Assembly: GCF_012275535.1 (NCBI RefSeq)
Contig: NZ_JAAVTK010000001.1
Coordinates: 248,001 to 312,000 of the forward strand
Length of the DNA stretch: 64,000 nt
Direction: 5' to 3'
From: Hymenobacter artigasi
GTDB taxonomy: Bacteria > Bacteroidota > Bacteroidia > Cytophagales > Hymenobacteraceae
Numbering within the stretch: position 1 is the first letter of the stretch; each line of letters opens with the position of its first letter. A model generated the notes under the pieces. That model saw nothing but the letters and a program-made list of their open reading frames with translations. It made no database searches and was not told where the DNA came from. Positions 27,238-35,924 of this stretch are shown one piece after another. The position numbers were made by a program, and so were the translations under genes.

Positions 27238-27729
27238 CTATTTCTTTGCCACGTGCTTGGCCACCCGCACGCCCACGGCCATGAGGCCGGGCAGCTGGTC
27301 CTGGCGCATGTACTGCTCCAGGGTGAGGGTGTAGCTGCCGGGCTTGGCGAAGTGCTGATTGGGCAGCGCCAGGGCCTGCAGGTCGTAGATATCGCCGGTG
27401 CCGCTGCCTTTGGGCTCGCCGGTTTTGGGGTCCATCAGCAGGATTTGGTGCAGCAGCGGCGGGCCCGCCGGACCGGCGGGGCCGGTGAGCGTATGCTTCA
27501 TATACAGGTTGTAAAACCCATAGGCTGAAGCATAGCGTACGTTGAAAAACACGTCGTAGCGCGCCGTCGTGTCCTCAATCGTGAAGGTGAAGGCGGGCTT
27601 CTGCTGCACGTCCCACGAGTATTTCGGGAAGTCCGTATTCTGCTCAAAAACCCGGTTGGGGTCGCAGGCCGTGAGCAGACTCAGGAGCCCGCCTACCACC
27701 ACCAACCTCCATGCAAAACGCTGATTCAT
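27238..27729 (-). CDS. gldH: Gliding motility lipoprotein GldH
   Basis: The 163-residue lipoprotein has signal MNQRFAWRLVVVGGLLSLLTAC with the lipobox Cys at about 22. CDPNRVFEQNTDFPKYSW and FFNVRYASAYGFYNLYMKHTL are GldH landmarks. GldH is an outer-envelope lipoprotein needed for gliding in Flavobacterium and linked to the GldKLMN/T9SS system. It follows ricT by 36 bp in the same direction, which is the usual Bacteroidota order. The expected next gene (a class A PBP) is missing: a repeat array and the convergent cold-shock gene stand there instead. The ATG at 27729 precedes the signal sequence. Confidence 0.9.
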   Translation of the reverse strand: MNQRFAWRLVVVGGLLSLLTACDPNRVFEQNTDFPKYSWDVQQKPAFTFTIEDTTARYDVFFNVRYASAYGFYNLYMKHTLTGPAGPAGPPLLHQILLMDPKTGEPKGSGTGDIYDLQALALPNQHFAKPGSYTLTLEQYMRQDQLPGLMAVGVRVAKHVAKK

Positions 27730-27765
27730 ACTAGTAACTGGTATTCGAAAACAAAACGGCATTGA

Positions 27766-29541
27766 TTACGAGCCGGCCGGAGCCGGGGCCGAGTCGGACG
27801 CGGCTCCGCCTTCGCCGGCCGGGCCACGGCCGCTGCGGCGGTTGCGGCCGCCCCGGCCTTCGCGGCGCTCGCCACCTTCGGCACGGCGCTCGCCACCCTC
27901 GCGGCGCGGGCGCGGCTCGCCCGGGCCTTCGGCGGCGGGGCGGGGCGGGGCACCGGCGGTAGAATCGGCGCGGCGGGGGCTGTCGGGGCGACGGTTGCGG
28001 GGGCCTTCGGGGCGCGGCTCGCCGGCTTCGCCCTCGGGGCGGGGCGCGTCGGTCCGGTTGCGGCCGCCGCGGCGGTTGCTGGGGCGGGCGGCGGCCCCGC
28101 GGCGGCCGCGCTGCTCAGCCGTATCGCCCAGGGCGGGCACCGGGTTGTCGGCATCGCCGGGGCCGGGGCTGGTCATTTGCTCGGGCGGGCGGGGGCCGCC
28201 GGGGGCGGCACCGGCGGGGCGGCGGCCGTCGCGGGGGGGCCGGCCTTCGCGGGGCTCGCGGGCCGGGCGGCCTTCGCGGGGTTCGCGGGGCTCGGTGCCG
28301 GGTTCCTGGGCGGCGCGGGGCTCCCGCTCGGGGCGGGGCGCACGGGGCTCGCGCAGTTCCCGGCCTTCGCGGGGAAGGCGGGCTTCGGCGGTTTCGCCTT
28401 CTTTCTCGCCTTTGCCTTTCTTGCGCTTGGTGCGCTTGGCGCTCGATTTAATTTTGTCGTCGAGGCGGTCGAGAGAGCCTTCCACAATGGCCGATACTTC
28501 GGGCTCGGGGGCTTCTTCGCGGGGGGGCAGCAGGCTTTCGATAACCTCGCCGCGCTTGTTCATTTCCAGCAGCTCTTTCACCCGGGCCGTGTCCAGCATC
28601 ACCCAGTTGTTGTCGCCCTTAAAGGCAAACCACATGCGGCGGCGGAAGATATCGGTTTTCTGCAAAAAGGCCTCGCCCTTGTTGGTTTTGAGGGGGCGCT
28701 GCACCTGCGGAATGTCCTTCAGGGCATCGAGGTAGGCATCCAGCTCATAGTTGAGGCAGCACTTGAGGCGGCCGCACTGGCCGGCCAGCTTCTGGGGGTT
28801 CAGGCTCAGGTTCTGGTAGCGGGCAGCGGTGGTGCTCACGGTTTTAAAGTCGGTGAGCCAGGTGGAGCAGCACAGCTCGCGCCCACAAATACCAAGGCCG
28901 CCGATGCGGCCGGCTTCCTGCCGCAGGGATATCTGGCGCATCTCGACGCGTACCCGGAACTCGTCGGCCAGGCGGCGAATGAGCTCGCGGAAATCGACCC
29001 GGTCCTCGGCCGAATAATAGAAGAGGGCGCGGGTGCGGTCGGCCTGGTATTCTACGTCGCTCAGCTTCATGCGCAGACGCAATTCGCTCACCATGGCGCG
29101 GGCCCGGAACATGGTACCGGTTTCGAGGTCGCGCACGGCCTGCCACCGCTCCTCGTCGTCGGGGGTGGCAACGCGCAGGATGTTGCGGATTTCCTTGGAG
29201 TCGGTGGGTACCTTCTTCTTGCGCATTTGCAGGCGCACCAGCTCGCCCTTGAGCGAGACGTGGCCGAGGTGCCAGCCCGAGCCGGCGGCATCTACCACCA
29301 CGGCGTCGCCGGTCACAAGGGGTAGGCGCAAGTCGTTGCGCATAAACTCCTTACGGCCGCCCTTGAAGCGCACTTCCACCAGGTCGAAGCCGGCGAATGA
29401 ATCGGGGATTTCCACGTCCTGCAGCCAGTCGAAGACGTTCATCCGCGTGCAGCCGCCGGAGCTACAGCCCCCCTTCGAGCCGCAGCCCCCTACTTTGGTG
29501 GTGCCGCAGCCCCCACCGGTTGAACATGATGCACAAGCCAC
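27766..29541 (-). CDS. ricT: PSP1-domain protein RicT with long disordered tail
   Basis: The 591-residue protein has a Cys-rich N-terminus (CASCSTGGGCGTTKVGGCG) and a PSP1 domain (VEVRFKGGRKEF, RALFYYSAEDRVDFRELIRRLA). It also has the Cys clusters LGICGRELCCSTWL and CGRLKCCLNYE. In Bacillus, RicT works with YlbF/YmcA around RNase Y-dependent mRNA maturation and holds Fe-S clusters. From about residue 350 a ~240-residue tail is dominated by Arg, Pro, Glu and Gly with GGERR and RGGRNRR runs, much longer than in most relatives; it could bind RNA. The GTG at 29541 is used because no ATG precedes the Cys-rich start. Upstream gene of gldH. Confidence 0.87.
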   Translation of the reverse strand: MACASCSTGGGCGTTKVGGCGSKGGCSSGGCTRMNVFDWLQDVEIPDSFAGFDLVEVRFKGGRKEFMRNDLRLPLVTGDAVVVDAAGSGWHLGHVSLKGELVRLQMRKKKVPTDSKEIRNILRVATPDDEERWQAVRDLETGTMFRARAMVSELRLRMKLSDVEYQADRTRALFYYSAEDRVDFRELIRRLADEFRVRVEMRQISLRQEAGRIGGLGICGRELCCSTWLTDFKTVSTTAARYQNLSLNPQKLAGQCGRLKCCLNYELDAYLDALKDIPQVQRPLKTNKGEAFLQKTDIFRRRMWFAFKGDNNWVMLDTARVKELLEMNKRGEVIESLLPPREEAPEPEVSAIVEGSLDRLDDKIKSSAKRTKRKKGKGEKEGETAEARLPREGRELREPRAPRPEREPRAAQEPGTEPREPREGRPAREPREGRPPRDGRRPAGAAPGGPRPPEQMTSPGPGDADNPVPALGDTAEQRGRRGAAARPSNRRGGRNRTDAPRPEGEAGEPRPEGPRNRRPDSPRRADSTAGAPPRPAAEGPGEPRPRREGGERRAEGGERREGRGGRNRRSGRGPAGEGGAASDSAPAPAGS

Positions 29542-29920
29542 GAGTCAGACAATTATATAGTTGGGCGAAAAGCTGGTTTTCGCGAAAATTCGGTTCCTAG
29601 CAAAGATACACAAATAGCACAGGGCGCTTCCGATGGGCTCGCGGCGGGGTTTGGGCCACCCCTATCCCCCAGCGGCCAGCACAGATACCGGCCGCAGTGC
29701 CCCAATTCGGGCGTATAATTATTACAATAGTTTATTATACTGGCACTTACAAGATTTTGTCATTTTCCGCAATGTAAATTAGCAAAAACTCATTCAGATT
29801 CCAAAAAACGGCGTTTTGATTAAACTATTTTTAAAATACGAATGAATGAGTGGTGTGATTCGTAATTACAGCCCTATATATTCGCTCATTCTTCACCAAA
29901 TCATCACCCCAAAAACCACT
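29542..29920. other. Divergent AT-rich spacer
   Basis: About 380 bp between ricT and the first M57 gene. It holds the ricT promoter at 29601-29608. From 29710 it becomes distinctly AT-rich, with runs of T and A that could carry the promoter of the protease pair, though no exact TAnnTTTG was fixed there. An in-frame ATG at 29846 would add 25 residues before the lipoprotein signal and is not favoured. Confidence 0.5.
29601..29608 (-). promoter_or_regulatory. -7 box for ricT-gldH
   Basis: The minus strand reads TATCTTTG, an exact consensus, about 60 nt upstream of the GTG. Confidence 0.55.
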
Positions 29921-30730
29921 ATGAAAAGGTTCAAACTTCTACCACTGCTGGCGCTGGCTGGCGCGACTCTATCCCTCTCGTCGTGCAGCAAAAAAGAAGA
30001 AGTCGCCGCAGCTCCTTCGGCTGTTTCGCAAGATGCCATGGCTCAGATTAAAGCTTTGGGATTCAGCACACAGGATGTAAAAAAAGTTGACGGCGGCTAC
30101 GTTGTGGAAGGCGACATGCTGCTGACCCCGGAGCTGCTGGCCAGCGCCCCCGGCTACTCCACCCTCCGCGTGGGCCAGGACGAGCAGTACCGCACCACCA
30201 ACCTGGTGGGCAGCCTGCCACGCGTGCTCACCGTGAGCATCAGCAGCTCATTTAACTCGGCCTACGTGACGGCCATTGATGAGGCTATCCGGCGCTACAA
30301 CGCGGCGGGCCTGCGGGTAACGTTCCGTCGCATCAGCACGACTGGGGCCGACCTGCCCGTTAAGTATTCGTCGAACCTGGGCGCGGGCGTACTGGGCCAG
30401 TCGGGCGGCTTCCCCAGCGGTGGCAACCCCGCGCCGGGCTTCACCTTGGTACCCAACGTAATCAACAGCTCGAACACTAATTACATTGCGACCATCATGG
30501 CGCACGAGATGGGCCACTGCATCGGCATGCGCCACACCGACTACTACAACCGCGCCTACAGCTGTGGCGGCAGTGCCTCCAACGAAGGCGCCAGCACGGT
30601 GGGAGCCATCCTCATCCCCGGTACGCCTTCGACGGCCGAGCCGAACTCCTGGATGCTGGCCTGCGTGGGCAACGGCGTGAACCGTCCCTTCACCAGCAAC
30701 GACCTGACGGCGCTGAACTACATCTACTAG
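29921..30730 (+). CDS. M57-like (HEIGH-type) metalloprotease lipoprotein 1
   Basis: The 269-residue lipoprotein has signal MKRFKLLPLLALAGATLSLSSC. The catalytic zinc motif is HEMGHCIGMRH at residues 195-205, i.e. HExGHxxGxxH of metzincins. Wording around it (MAHEMGHCIGMRHTDYYNR, SNEGASTVGAILIPGTP) fits peptidase family M57 (dual-action HEIGH). The N-terminal half (SKKEEVAAAPSAVSQDAMAQIKALGF, DMLLTPELLASAPGYSTLRV) may act as a prodomain. It is the first of two tandem paralogues; a strong terminator separates them, so they are probably expressed independently. Confidence 0.88.
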   Translation: MKRFKLLPLLALAGATLSLSSCSKKEEVAAAPSAVSQDAMAQIKALGFSTQDVKKVDGGYVVEGDMLLTPELLASAPGYSTLRVGQDEQYRTTNLVGSLPRVLTVSISSSFNSAYVTAIDEAIRRYNAAGLRVTFRRISTTGADLPVKYSSNLGAGVLGQSGGFPSGGNPAPGFTLVPNVINSSNTNYIATIMAHEMGHCIGMRHTDYYNRAYSCGGSASNEGASTVGAILIPGTPSTAEPNSWMLACVGNGVNRPFTSNDLTALNYIY

Positions 30731-30736
30731 TGTAAT

Positions 30737-30810
30737 CCGGCAGCACCGGCTAAAGAGTAAGGGGCTTCCGCTTAAACCGCGGCCCCTTGCTCTTTAGCCG
30801 GTGCTGCCGG
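30737..30810 (+). terminator. Long terminator hairpin between the two M57 genes
   Basis: Near-perfect 29-bp arms (CCGGCAGCACCGGC... and complement) fold into a very stable stem directly after the first stop codon. Confidence 0.8.
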
Positions 30811-30891
30811 TATCACGGCTTAAATTTTTCCCTCGTAAAACAATAGCTGTTCGTTTTTTCACCATTTCGCATCACATATCAACCTGGGTAT

Positions 30892-31707
30892 ATGAAAATT
30901 AAAAACCTGTTTGCCGCTACCGCTTTCTGTGCTGCTTCGGTACTAGCACTATCCTCGTGCAGCAAAAAAGAGGAGGTTGCTGCTGCCCCAACGGTTGCTA
31001 CACAAGAAGTTTTAGGCCAAATCAAAGCCCTGGGCTTTGGAACGGAAGGCGTCCGCCCCGTAGCTGGCGGCTTCGTAGTAGAAGGCGACATGCTGCTGAC
31101 GAACGCGATGTTGGCCAGCGCCCCTGGCTACTCCACACTGCGCGTGGGTGACGAGGAGCAGTACCGCACCACCAACCTGGTAGGCAGCCTGCCGCGCACG
31201 CTTACCGTGAGCCTGTCGGCACAGTTCCCAGCTGCGTATGGAGCGGCTATTGATGAAGCCATCCTCCGGTACAATGCCGCCAACCTGCAGTTGCACTTCA
31301 CCCGCGTCGCCAATGACGCCGCTGCTGACCTGCCGGTTAAGTATTCAGCTGACTTGGGCCCGGGCGTATTGGGTCAGTCGGGCGGCTTCCCCAGCGGCGG
31401 CAACCCCGCCCCGGGTTTCACGCTGGTTCCCAGCGTGATTAACAGCACCATTACCAATTACATCGCCACCATCATGGCCCACGAGATGGGCCACTGCATC
31501 GGCATGCGCCACACCGACTACTACAACCGTCAGTACAGCTGCGGTGGTCGTAAATCCAACGAAGGCGCAAGCACAGTGGGGGCCATCCTCATCCCCGGCA
31601 CGCCTTCGACGGCCGAGCCGAACTCCTGGATGCTGGCCTGCGTGGGCAACGGCGTGAACCGTCCCTTCACCAGCAACGACCTGACGGCGCTGAACTACAT
31701 TTACTAA
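30892..31707 (+). CDS. M57-like metalloprotease lipoprotein 2 (tandem paralogue)
   Basis: The 271-residue lipoprotein has signal MKIKNLFAATAFCAASVLALSSC. The zinc motif HEMGHCIGMRH starts at residue 197. It is a close paralogue of the gene before it. The C-terminal ~110 residues differ at only about seven positions, and the final 101 bp of both genes are identical, while signal peptides and N-terminal halves diverge more. This uneven pattern suggests gene conversion at the 3' end or different selection on the two halves. Membrane-anchored secretion and protein digestion are inferred from the signal and family. Confidence 0.88.
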   Translation: MKIKNLFAATAFCAASVLALSSCSKKEEVAAAPTVATQEVLGQIKALGFGTEGVRPVAGGFVVEGDMLLTNAMLASAPGYSTLRVGDEEQYRTTNLVGSLPRTLTVSLSAQFPAAYGAAIDEAILRYNAANLQLHFTRVANDAAADLPVKYSADLGPGVLGQSGGFPSGGNPAPGFTLVPSVINSTITNYIATIMAHEMGHCIGMRHTDYYNRQYSCGGRKSNEGASTVGAILIPGTPSTAEPNSWMLACVGNGVNRPFTSNDLTALNYIY

Positions 31708-31724
31708 CTCCGGTTAGGATGTTC

Positions 31725-31766
31725 AAACAAAATGCCCCGGCTCGTATGAGTCGGGGCATTTTGTTT
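31725..31766 (+). terminator. Terminator after second M57 gene
   Basis: The stem AAACAAAATGCCCCG and its complement enclose a 12-nt loop and end in a T-rich tract. Confidence 0.8.
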
Positions 31767-31836
31767 GGAAATACCCTTGATACAGCTACATGAGCAATAG
31801 GCCCGGCACCAGAACCGGCTAATCGGTTGGGGCTAT

Positions 31837-34497
31837 CTACTGTATCACCACCCGAATTACCTGGGCAGCCTGCTCTTTCGTTTGCACTCGCAGCAGGTAT
31901 ACGCCGGGGCGTAGGCCACTGGTATCAAGCACATTGATTACACCATCCACTGTGGTTTCCCGCTGGAAGCGGCCCAGCATATCATAGAGTTGGGCAGTAA
32001 CTTTGCCGGTCGTGTTGGCCGCTAGCTGCAGGGGCTGGCCGGCGGTTACCGGGTTGGGGTAGGCCTGAGTCAGGCCGGCCCGCAGCAGGAAGGCTTCTTC
32101 CGTGCCGCTATAGAATTGCTGGCCGGCCACGTTGTCGAGCCGCACGCGGTAGAGGTAGCGGCCGGCGGCAGCGGGTTGGTCGGCAAACGTGAACGTGGTG
32201 CGGGAAACCGGGCTGATGGTCTGCACGGCCTCGAAGGTACCATCGGGCCGTTGTCGCTCCAGGGTGGCCGATTTCAGACGATACACCGTACCGAGTATGA
32301 CATTAAAGTGAATGGTTTCGTCGACCAGCTGACGGGGCAGAAAGGAGCGAAAATAGCACGCGGTGCCCTGCGTGGTGTAGTTGATGGTGGTGCCCGGCTG
32401 GCCCACCCGCCCGCCCACAACCGGAGCCACGGCGTAGTAGAGCACCGGCACTTGGGTACGACCAAGCACCAGCGCTGTATCAGCCGTTTGCACCAGCGGT
32501 TCGAGGTAGGTAGCGCCCAGCTGGTATACCTGGTAGCGGGCCACGCCCGGGATGCGCGCCCATTGCAGCAGGGCCTCTTCGGGACAGGCGTAGCCGACCT
32601 GCACCGCCGAGGCCCGCACAACCGTAAACGTATCGGACACGAACTCGCTGCTACCGCTCACCAGCCGCAACTGGGCCAGCGTAGCCGTATCGGGTACGGC
32701 CCAGGTGGTACGGGTGCCCCCCAGTGGCACGGACGCATTCAATACGCGCCAGCCCGAGCGGCCCACGGGGCGGTACTCGAGGCGGGCGGTGGCGGCGGCC
32801 GGGCCGCTCCACTGCCAGCGCAGGGTTGCGGTGGTGTTGGGGCGCAGATTGTCGGGACGTGCGGGGTAGGTCCAGATGAGGCCGGGGGGATTTATTTCGT
32901 AGGCCAGGCTAAACGCCTGCGCACTTTGCGGCACGGCAAAGCCGCGCACATGCAGCTCGTAGGTGCCGGCAGCGGGCAGCGCCAGGCTAATCTGCTCAGC
33001 GTTGTTGAGATGGTCGGCGCGGCGGCGGGCGGGGCGGGCCAGCGAGTCGGCGTGGGGGTAGGCGCTCAAGGCCCAGGGCAGCCAGCGCTGGCCGGTGCTC
33101 AGGGCCACCAGCTCCAGGTCGAGGTCGTTGACGAGAGCCGTGGCGGCGTTGGCGGTGGCGGCAGGGTCGCTCCACACCAGCGTGGCCTTCAGCTGCTGCT
33201 GGCCAGCGGGCACGATGATGCGGAAAACCTGGTCGGCACCTTGCGTGGCGCTGCCACCGAAAAACTGGCCAGCGCGCATGGTGCTCACGGCGCCAAGCGC
33301 ATCGAGCTGGCCGAAACCGCTGAGGTAGTCGATTTCGGGCGTGTCCAGGTCGTCGGCGCTGTTGAGAAGCACGGCTTTGACGAGGGCGGCAGGCGGCAGG
33401 GTACCGGCGTGCTGGTCGCGGTACTGCTGCTGCAGCAGAATGCTGATGCCCGACACCAGCGCCGCCGCCTCGGACGAGCCGCCCTCGCCGTAGGCCACCA
33501 GCTCCGGCTTGATGCGCCCATCATAGGCAGGGCCACGCGAGCTAAGCGCGGCCACCTGCCCGCTGAAGTCGGTAGCGCCCACGGTCAGCGTATTTTTCGA
33601 CATCTTGAACTGCCCGCTGATGTTAGCGAATTTGGCAATGCTCTGGTAGGTTCCGCTGGGACTGGCCGACGAGCCCACATTGCCCGACGAGAATACGTGC
33701 AGCAGCTGCGGCAGCTGCTGCGCCTGTTGGTCGTATGCCTGGGCTTCGAGCCCGTAGTAATTCTCGATGCCCACGCCGTAGGAGTGGTTTTGCACCGATG
33801 CGCCGGCCTGGGTGAGCTGAGTTGCATCGTCAGGCAGCAGACGGGCAAAGTCGGAAGTGGCCAGCCGCACGGCACGGGCCGCGCCCCGGCCCAGTGGGTC
33901 GGAGTTGCCGGCCCCGCCCAGCAGCGTAGCCATGGCCGTGGCGTGGTCAGAATACGGCTTAGCAAACGTGCCCGGATTTACCACGCGGCCCTTCAAGTCG
34001 ATATCGTCGGGGTCGAAGGGCAGCTCCTTCACCGAGGCCGTCAGGCCCTGCCCGGTCAGGTCGGGGAAGCGGGCGTGCACTACCGAAATGGTATTCACTG
34101 ATAAATTAGAGTTGTTGAGGCGCCGTTCTTCGTGTGCGCGGCGGTCGGCCACGTCCACGAATTCTACGCCCGGCGCGGCCGCCAGCTGGGTTGGCGTGAG
34201 GCCAGTGACGGTGAGTGTACGGGCGTCGTTCCCCATCTGCGCTACCTGCGCGGCCGGAAGGTGCTGCCGCGCCCACTGCCGGAAGGCCGCGCCGTCGGCC
34301 ACGCGAACGCGCAACGGGCGCGACTGTTGCGCAGCGGTGGCGGCTTGCAGGCCGGGAGCCAGCTTGCCCAACGTGGCGCGTGTGCCGGGCGTTTGGGCCT
34401 GTAGCAGCAGGGGCAGCAACAGCCCCGGCAGCAAAGCCCACCAGCCGCCACGCGTTTTTCCCGAACCAGATACCGCTTTGCGCCGGGAATACCCCAT
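31837..34497 (-). CDS. S8 subtilisin-like peptidase with T9SS sorting domain
   Basis: The 886-residue exported protein has a signal segment (WWALLPGLLLPLLLQAQ). The S8 domain spans about 130-400. Its His is H185 in SDHATAMATLL, the oxyanion Asn is in FSSGNVGSS, and the Ser is S342 in GGSSEAAALVSG (canonical GTSMA). The Asp site is unusual: TASVKELPFDPDDIDLKGRV has Glu158 where relatives have the catalytic Asp, with nearby D162, D164, D165 and D167 as alternatives. Beta-sandwich domains follow. The last ~75 residues (TQAYPNPVTAGQPLQL... GLRPGVYLLRVQT... RVVIQ) form a type A T9SS C-terminal sorting domain, so it is surface-attached or released through the T9SS. Confidence 0.88.
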   Translation of the reverse strand: MGYSRRKAVSGSGKTRGGWWALLPGLLLPLLLQAQTPGTRATLGKLAPGLQAATAAQQSRPLRVRVADGAAFRQWARQHLPAAQVAQMGNDARTLTVTGLTPTQLAAAPGVEFVDVADRRAHEERRLNNSNLSVNTISVVHARFPDLTGQGLTASVKELPFDPDDIDLKGRVVNPGTFAKPYSDHATAMATLLGGAGNSDPLGRGAARAVRLATSDFARLLPDDATQLTQAGASVQNHSYGVGIENYYGLEAQAYDQQAQQLPQLLHVFSSGNVGSSASPSGTYQSIAKFANISGQFKMSKNTLTVGATDFSGQVAALSSRGPAYDGRIKPELVAYGEGGSSEAAALVSGISILLQQQYRDQHAGTLPPAALVKAVLLNSADDLDTPEIDYLSGFGQLDALGAVSTMRAGQFFGGSATQGADQVFRIIVPAGQQQLKATLVWSDPAATANAATALVNDLDLELVALSTGQRWLPWALSAYPHADSLARPARRRADHLNNAEQISLALPAAGTYELHVRGFAVPQSAQAFSLAYEINPPGLIWTYPARPDNLRPNTTATLRWQWSGPAAATARLEYRPVGRSGWRVLNASVPLGGTRTTWAVPDTATLAQLRLVSGSSEFVSDTFTVVRASAVQVGYACPEEALLQWARIPGVARYQVYQLGATYLEPLVQTADTALVLGRTQVPVLYYAVAPVVGGRVGQPGTTINYTTQGTACYFRSFLPRQLVDETIHFNVILGTVYRLKSATLERQRPDGTFEAVQTISPVSRTTFTFADQPAAAGRYLYRVRLDNVAGQQFYSGTEEAFLLRAGLTQAYPNPVTAGQPLQLAANTTGKVTAQLYDMLGRFQRETTVDGVINVLDTSGLRPGVYLLRVQTKEQAAQVIRVVIQ

Positions 34498-34543
34498 TCA
34501 GTCAGGCTTTTCAGTTTAAATCATTCGCCCACCTGGGCGTTGC

Positions 34544-34551
34544 CAAAGGTA
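34544..34551 (-). promoter_or_regulatory. -7 box for the S8 peptidase gene
   Basis: The minus strand reads TACCTTTG, an exact consensus, with a leader of about 40 nt. Confidence 0.55.
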
Positions 34552-34581
34552 AAACAATCATCTATTTCCATTGGCTATTAA

Positions 34582-34620
34582 CCAAGAAAGGAACCCGCTT
34601 GCGCAGATTCCTTTCTTTGG
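34582..34620 (-). terminator. Terminator after the alcohol dehydrogenase gene
   Basis: The stem CCAAGAAAGGAA/TTCCTTTCTTTGG closes a ~14-nt loop just beyond the stop at 34643. Confidence 0.7.
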
Positions 34621-34642
34621 CAATAAATTACTAATCAGCTTT

Positions 34643-35809
34643 CTACTCGCCGGGCTTCAACACTACTTTGGTGCAGTTGTCCTTCTTGTTGCGGAAGATG
34701 TCGTAGGCATGCGGGGCCTGCGAGAGCGGCAGGCGGTGCGAAATGATGTCGTCCAGGCGCACATCGCCGTTGGAAACGTGCTGAAGCAGCTTGTCGATGT
34801 GCTTGTGGGCCGGGGCCTGGCCGCCTTTCAGCGTGATGCCTTTATCAAAGAACTGGTGAATGGGGAAGTTGTCGAACGGCGAAGAATATACGCCGAGAAC
34901 CGATACGAACCCGCCCCGGCGCACGGCGCTCATGCAGGCCAGCAGCACTTTATCGGAGCCTTTTTCGAGATTAGCCACGGCTTTGGCGCGGTCCAGGAGG
35001 TTGCGGTCGGGCTCAAAACCCACGGCCTCTACTATCACATCGGCCCCATAGCCTTTGCTTTTGCTACGAATTTCGTCTACTACCTGCTGGTGGCTGTCCC
35101 AGAGGATGCCTTCGGCATTGGCCGATTTTTTGGCCAAATCGAGGCGGTACTGCTGGGTATCGACGATGATAACGCGGCTGGCCCCGCGCAGCCAGGCCGA
35201 CTTTGCCGCCATGATGCCCACCGGGCCGGCCCCAAAAATGGCCACTACTTCGCCGCCTTTCACATTGGCCCAGTCGATGCCGGTGTAGCCGGTGGGGAAG
35301 ATGTCGGTGAGGAAGAGCACCTGCTCGTCGGTGAGGTTGTCTGGCACTTTGCGGGGGCCGTGGTCGGCGTAGGGTACGCGCACGAATTCGGCCTGGCCGC
35401 CATCGTAGCCGCCATACAGGTCGGTATAGCCAAACAGGGCCCCACCTTTTTCGGTCATCAGGCCGCCTTCGGGGCCATAATGGTCGGGGTTGGAGTTTTC
35501 ACAGTGGCCGGGCAGGTCGTGGTTGCAGAACAGGCAATGGCCACAGGCCACTGGGAAGGGCACCACCACGCGGTCGCCGCGCTTGAGGTTTTTTACACCT
35601 TTGCCCACTTCCTCCACAATGCCCATAAACTCGTGGCCGAGGGTCATCGGTTTGGGCTGGGGAATACTGCCGTTGTAAATGTGCAGGTCGGAGCCGCAAA
35701 TGGCCGTGCTGGTCACGCGCAGGATGATGTCGCGGGATTCTTTGATTTCGGGGTCGTCCACGTTATCAACGCGAACATCTTTGGCACCGTGGATGCGGAG
35801 AGCTTTCAT
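34643..35809 (-). CDS. Zinc-dependent alcohol dehydrogenase (FdhA-like MDR)
   Basis: This 388-residue medium-chain dehydrogenase has the catalytic zinc set C-GSD (AICGSDLHIYNG), GHEFMGIVEEVG and a later Asp/Glu. The structural-zinc Cys cluster is CGHCLFCNHDLPGHC. The Rossmann motif is IFGAGPVGIMAAKSAWLRGA. The DHYGPEGGLMTEKGGALFGYTDLYGGYDGGQAEFVRVPYAD insert and GVYSSPFDNFPIHQFFDKG place it among the glutathione-independent formaldehyde dehydrogenase-like group. It acts on alcohols or aldehydes with NAD(P). Substrate is not certain. It is the last gene of a minus-strand run and has its own terminator. Confidence 0.9.
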   Translation of the reverse strand: MKALRIHGAKDVRVDNVDDPEIKESRDIILRVTSTAICGSDLHIYNGSIPQPKPMTLGHEFMGIVEEVGKGVKNLKRGDRVVVPFPVACGHCLFCNHDLPGHCENSNPDHYGPEGGLMTEKGGALFGYTDLYGGYDGGQAEFVRVPYADHGPRKVPDNLTDEQVLFLTDIFPTGYTGIDWANVKGGEVVAIFGAGPVGIMAAKSAWLRGASRVIIVDTQQYRLDLAKKSANAEGILWDSHQQVVDEIRSKSKGYGADVIVEAVGFEPDRNLLDRAKAVANLEKGSDKVLLACMSAVRRGGFVSVLGVYSSPFDNFPIHQFFDKGITLKGGQAPAHKHIDKLLQHVSNGDVRLDDIISHRLPLSQAPHAYDIFRNKKDNCTKVVLKPGE

Positions 35810-35924
35810 AGAGCGGGAGTTAGGGATGAATCAGGCAAGCCTGCTATCCTAAACGGCCGCTTTTTCCGGCGGGTTACTACGGTTCGGCTCGGCAGCCTGG
35901 TAGCCTCAACCGTATGGCGGCCCC

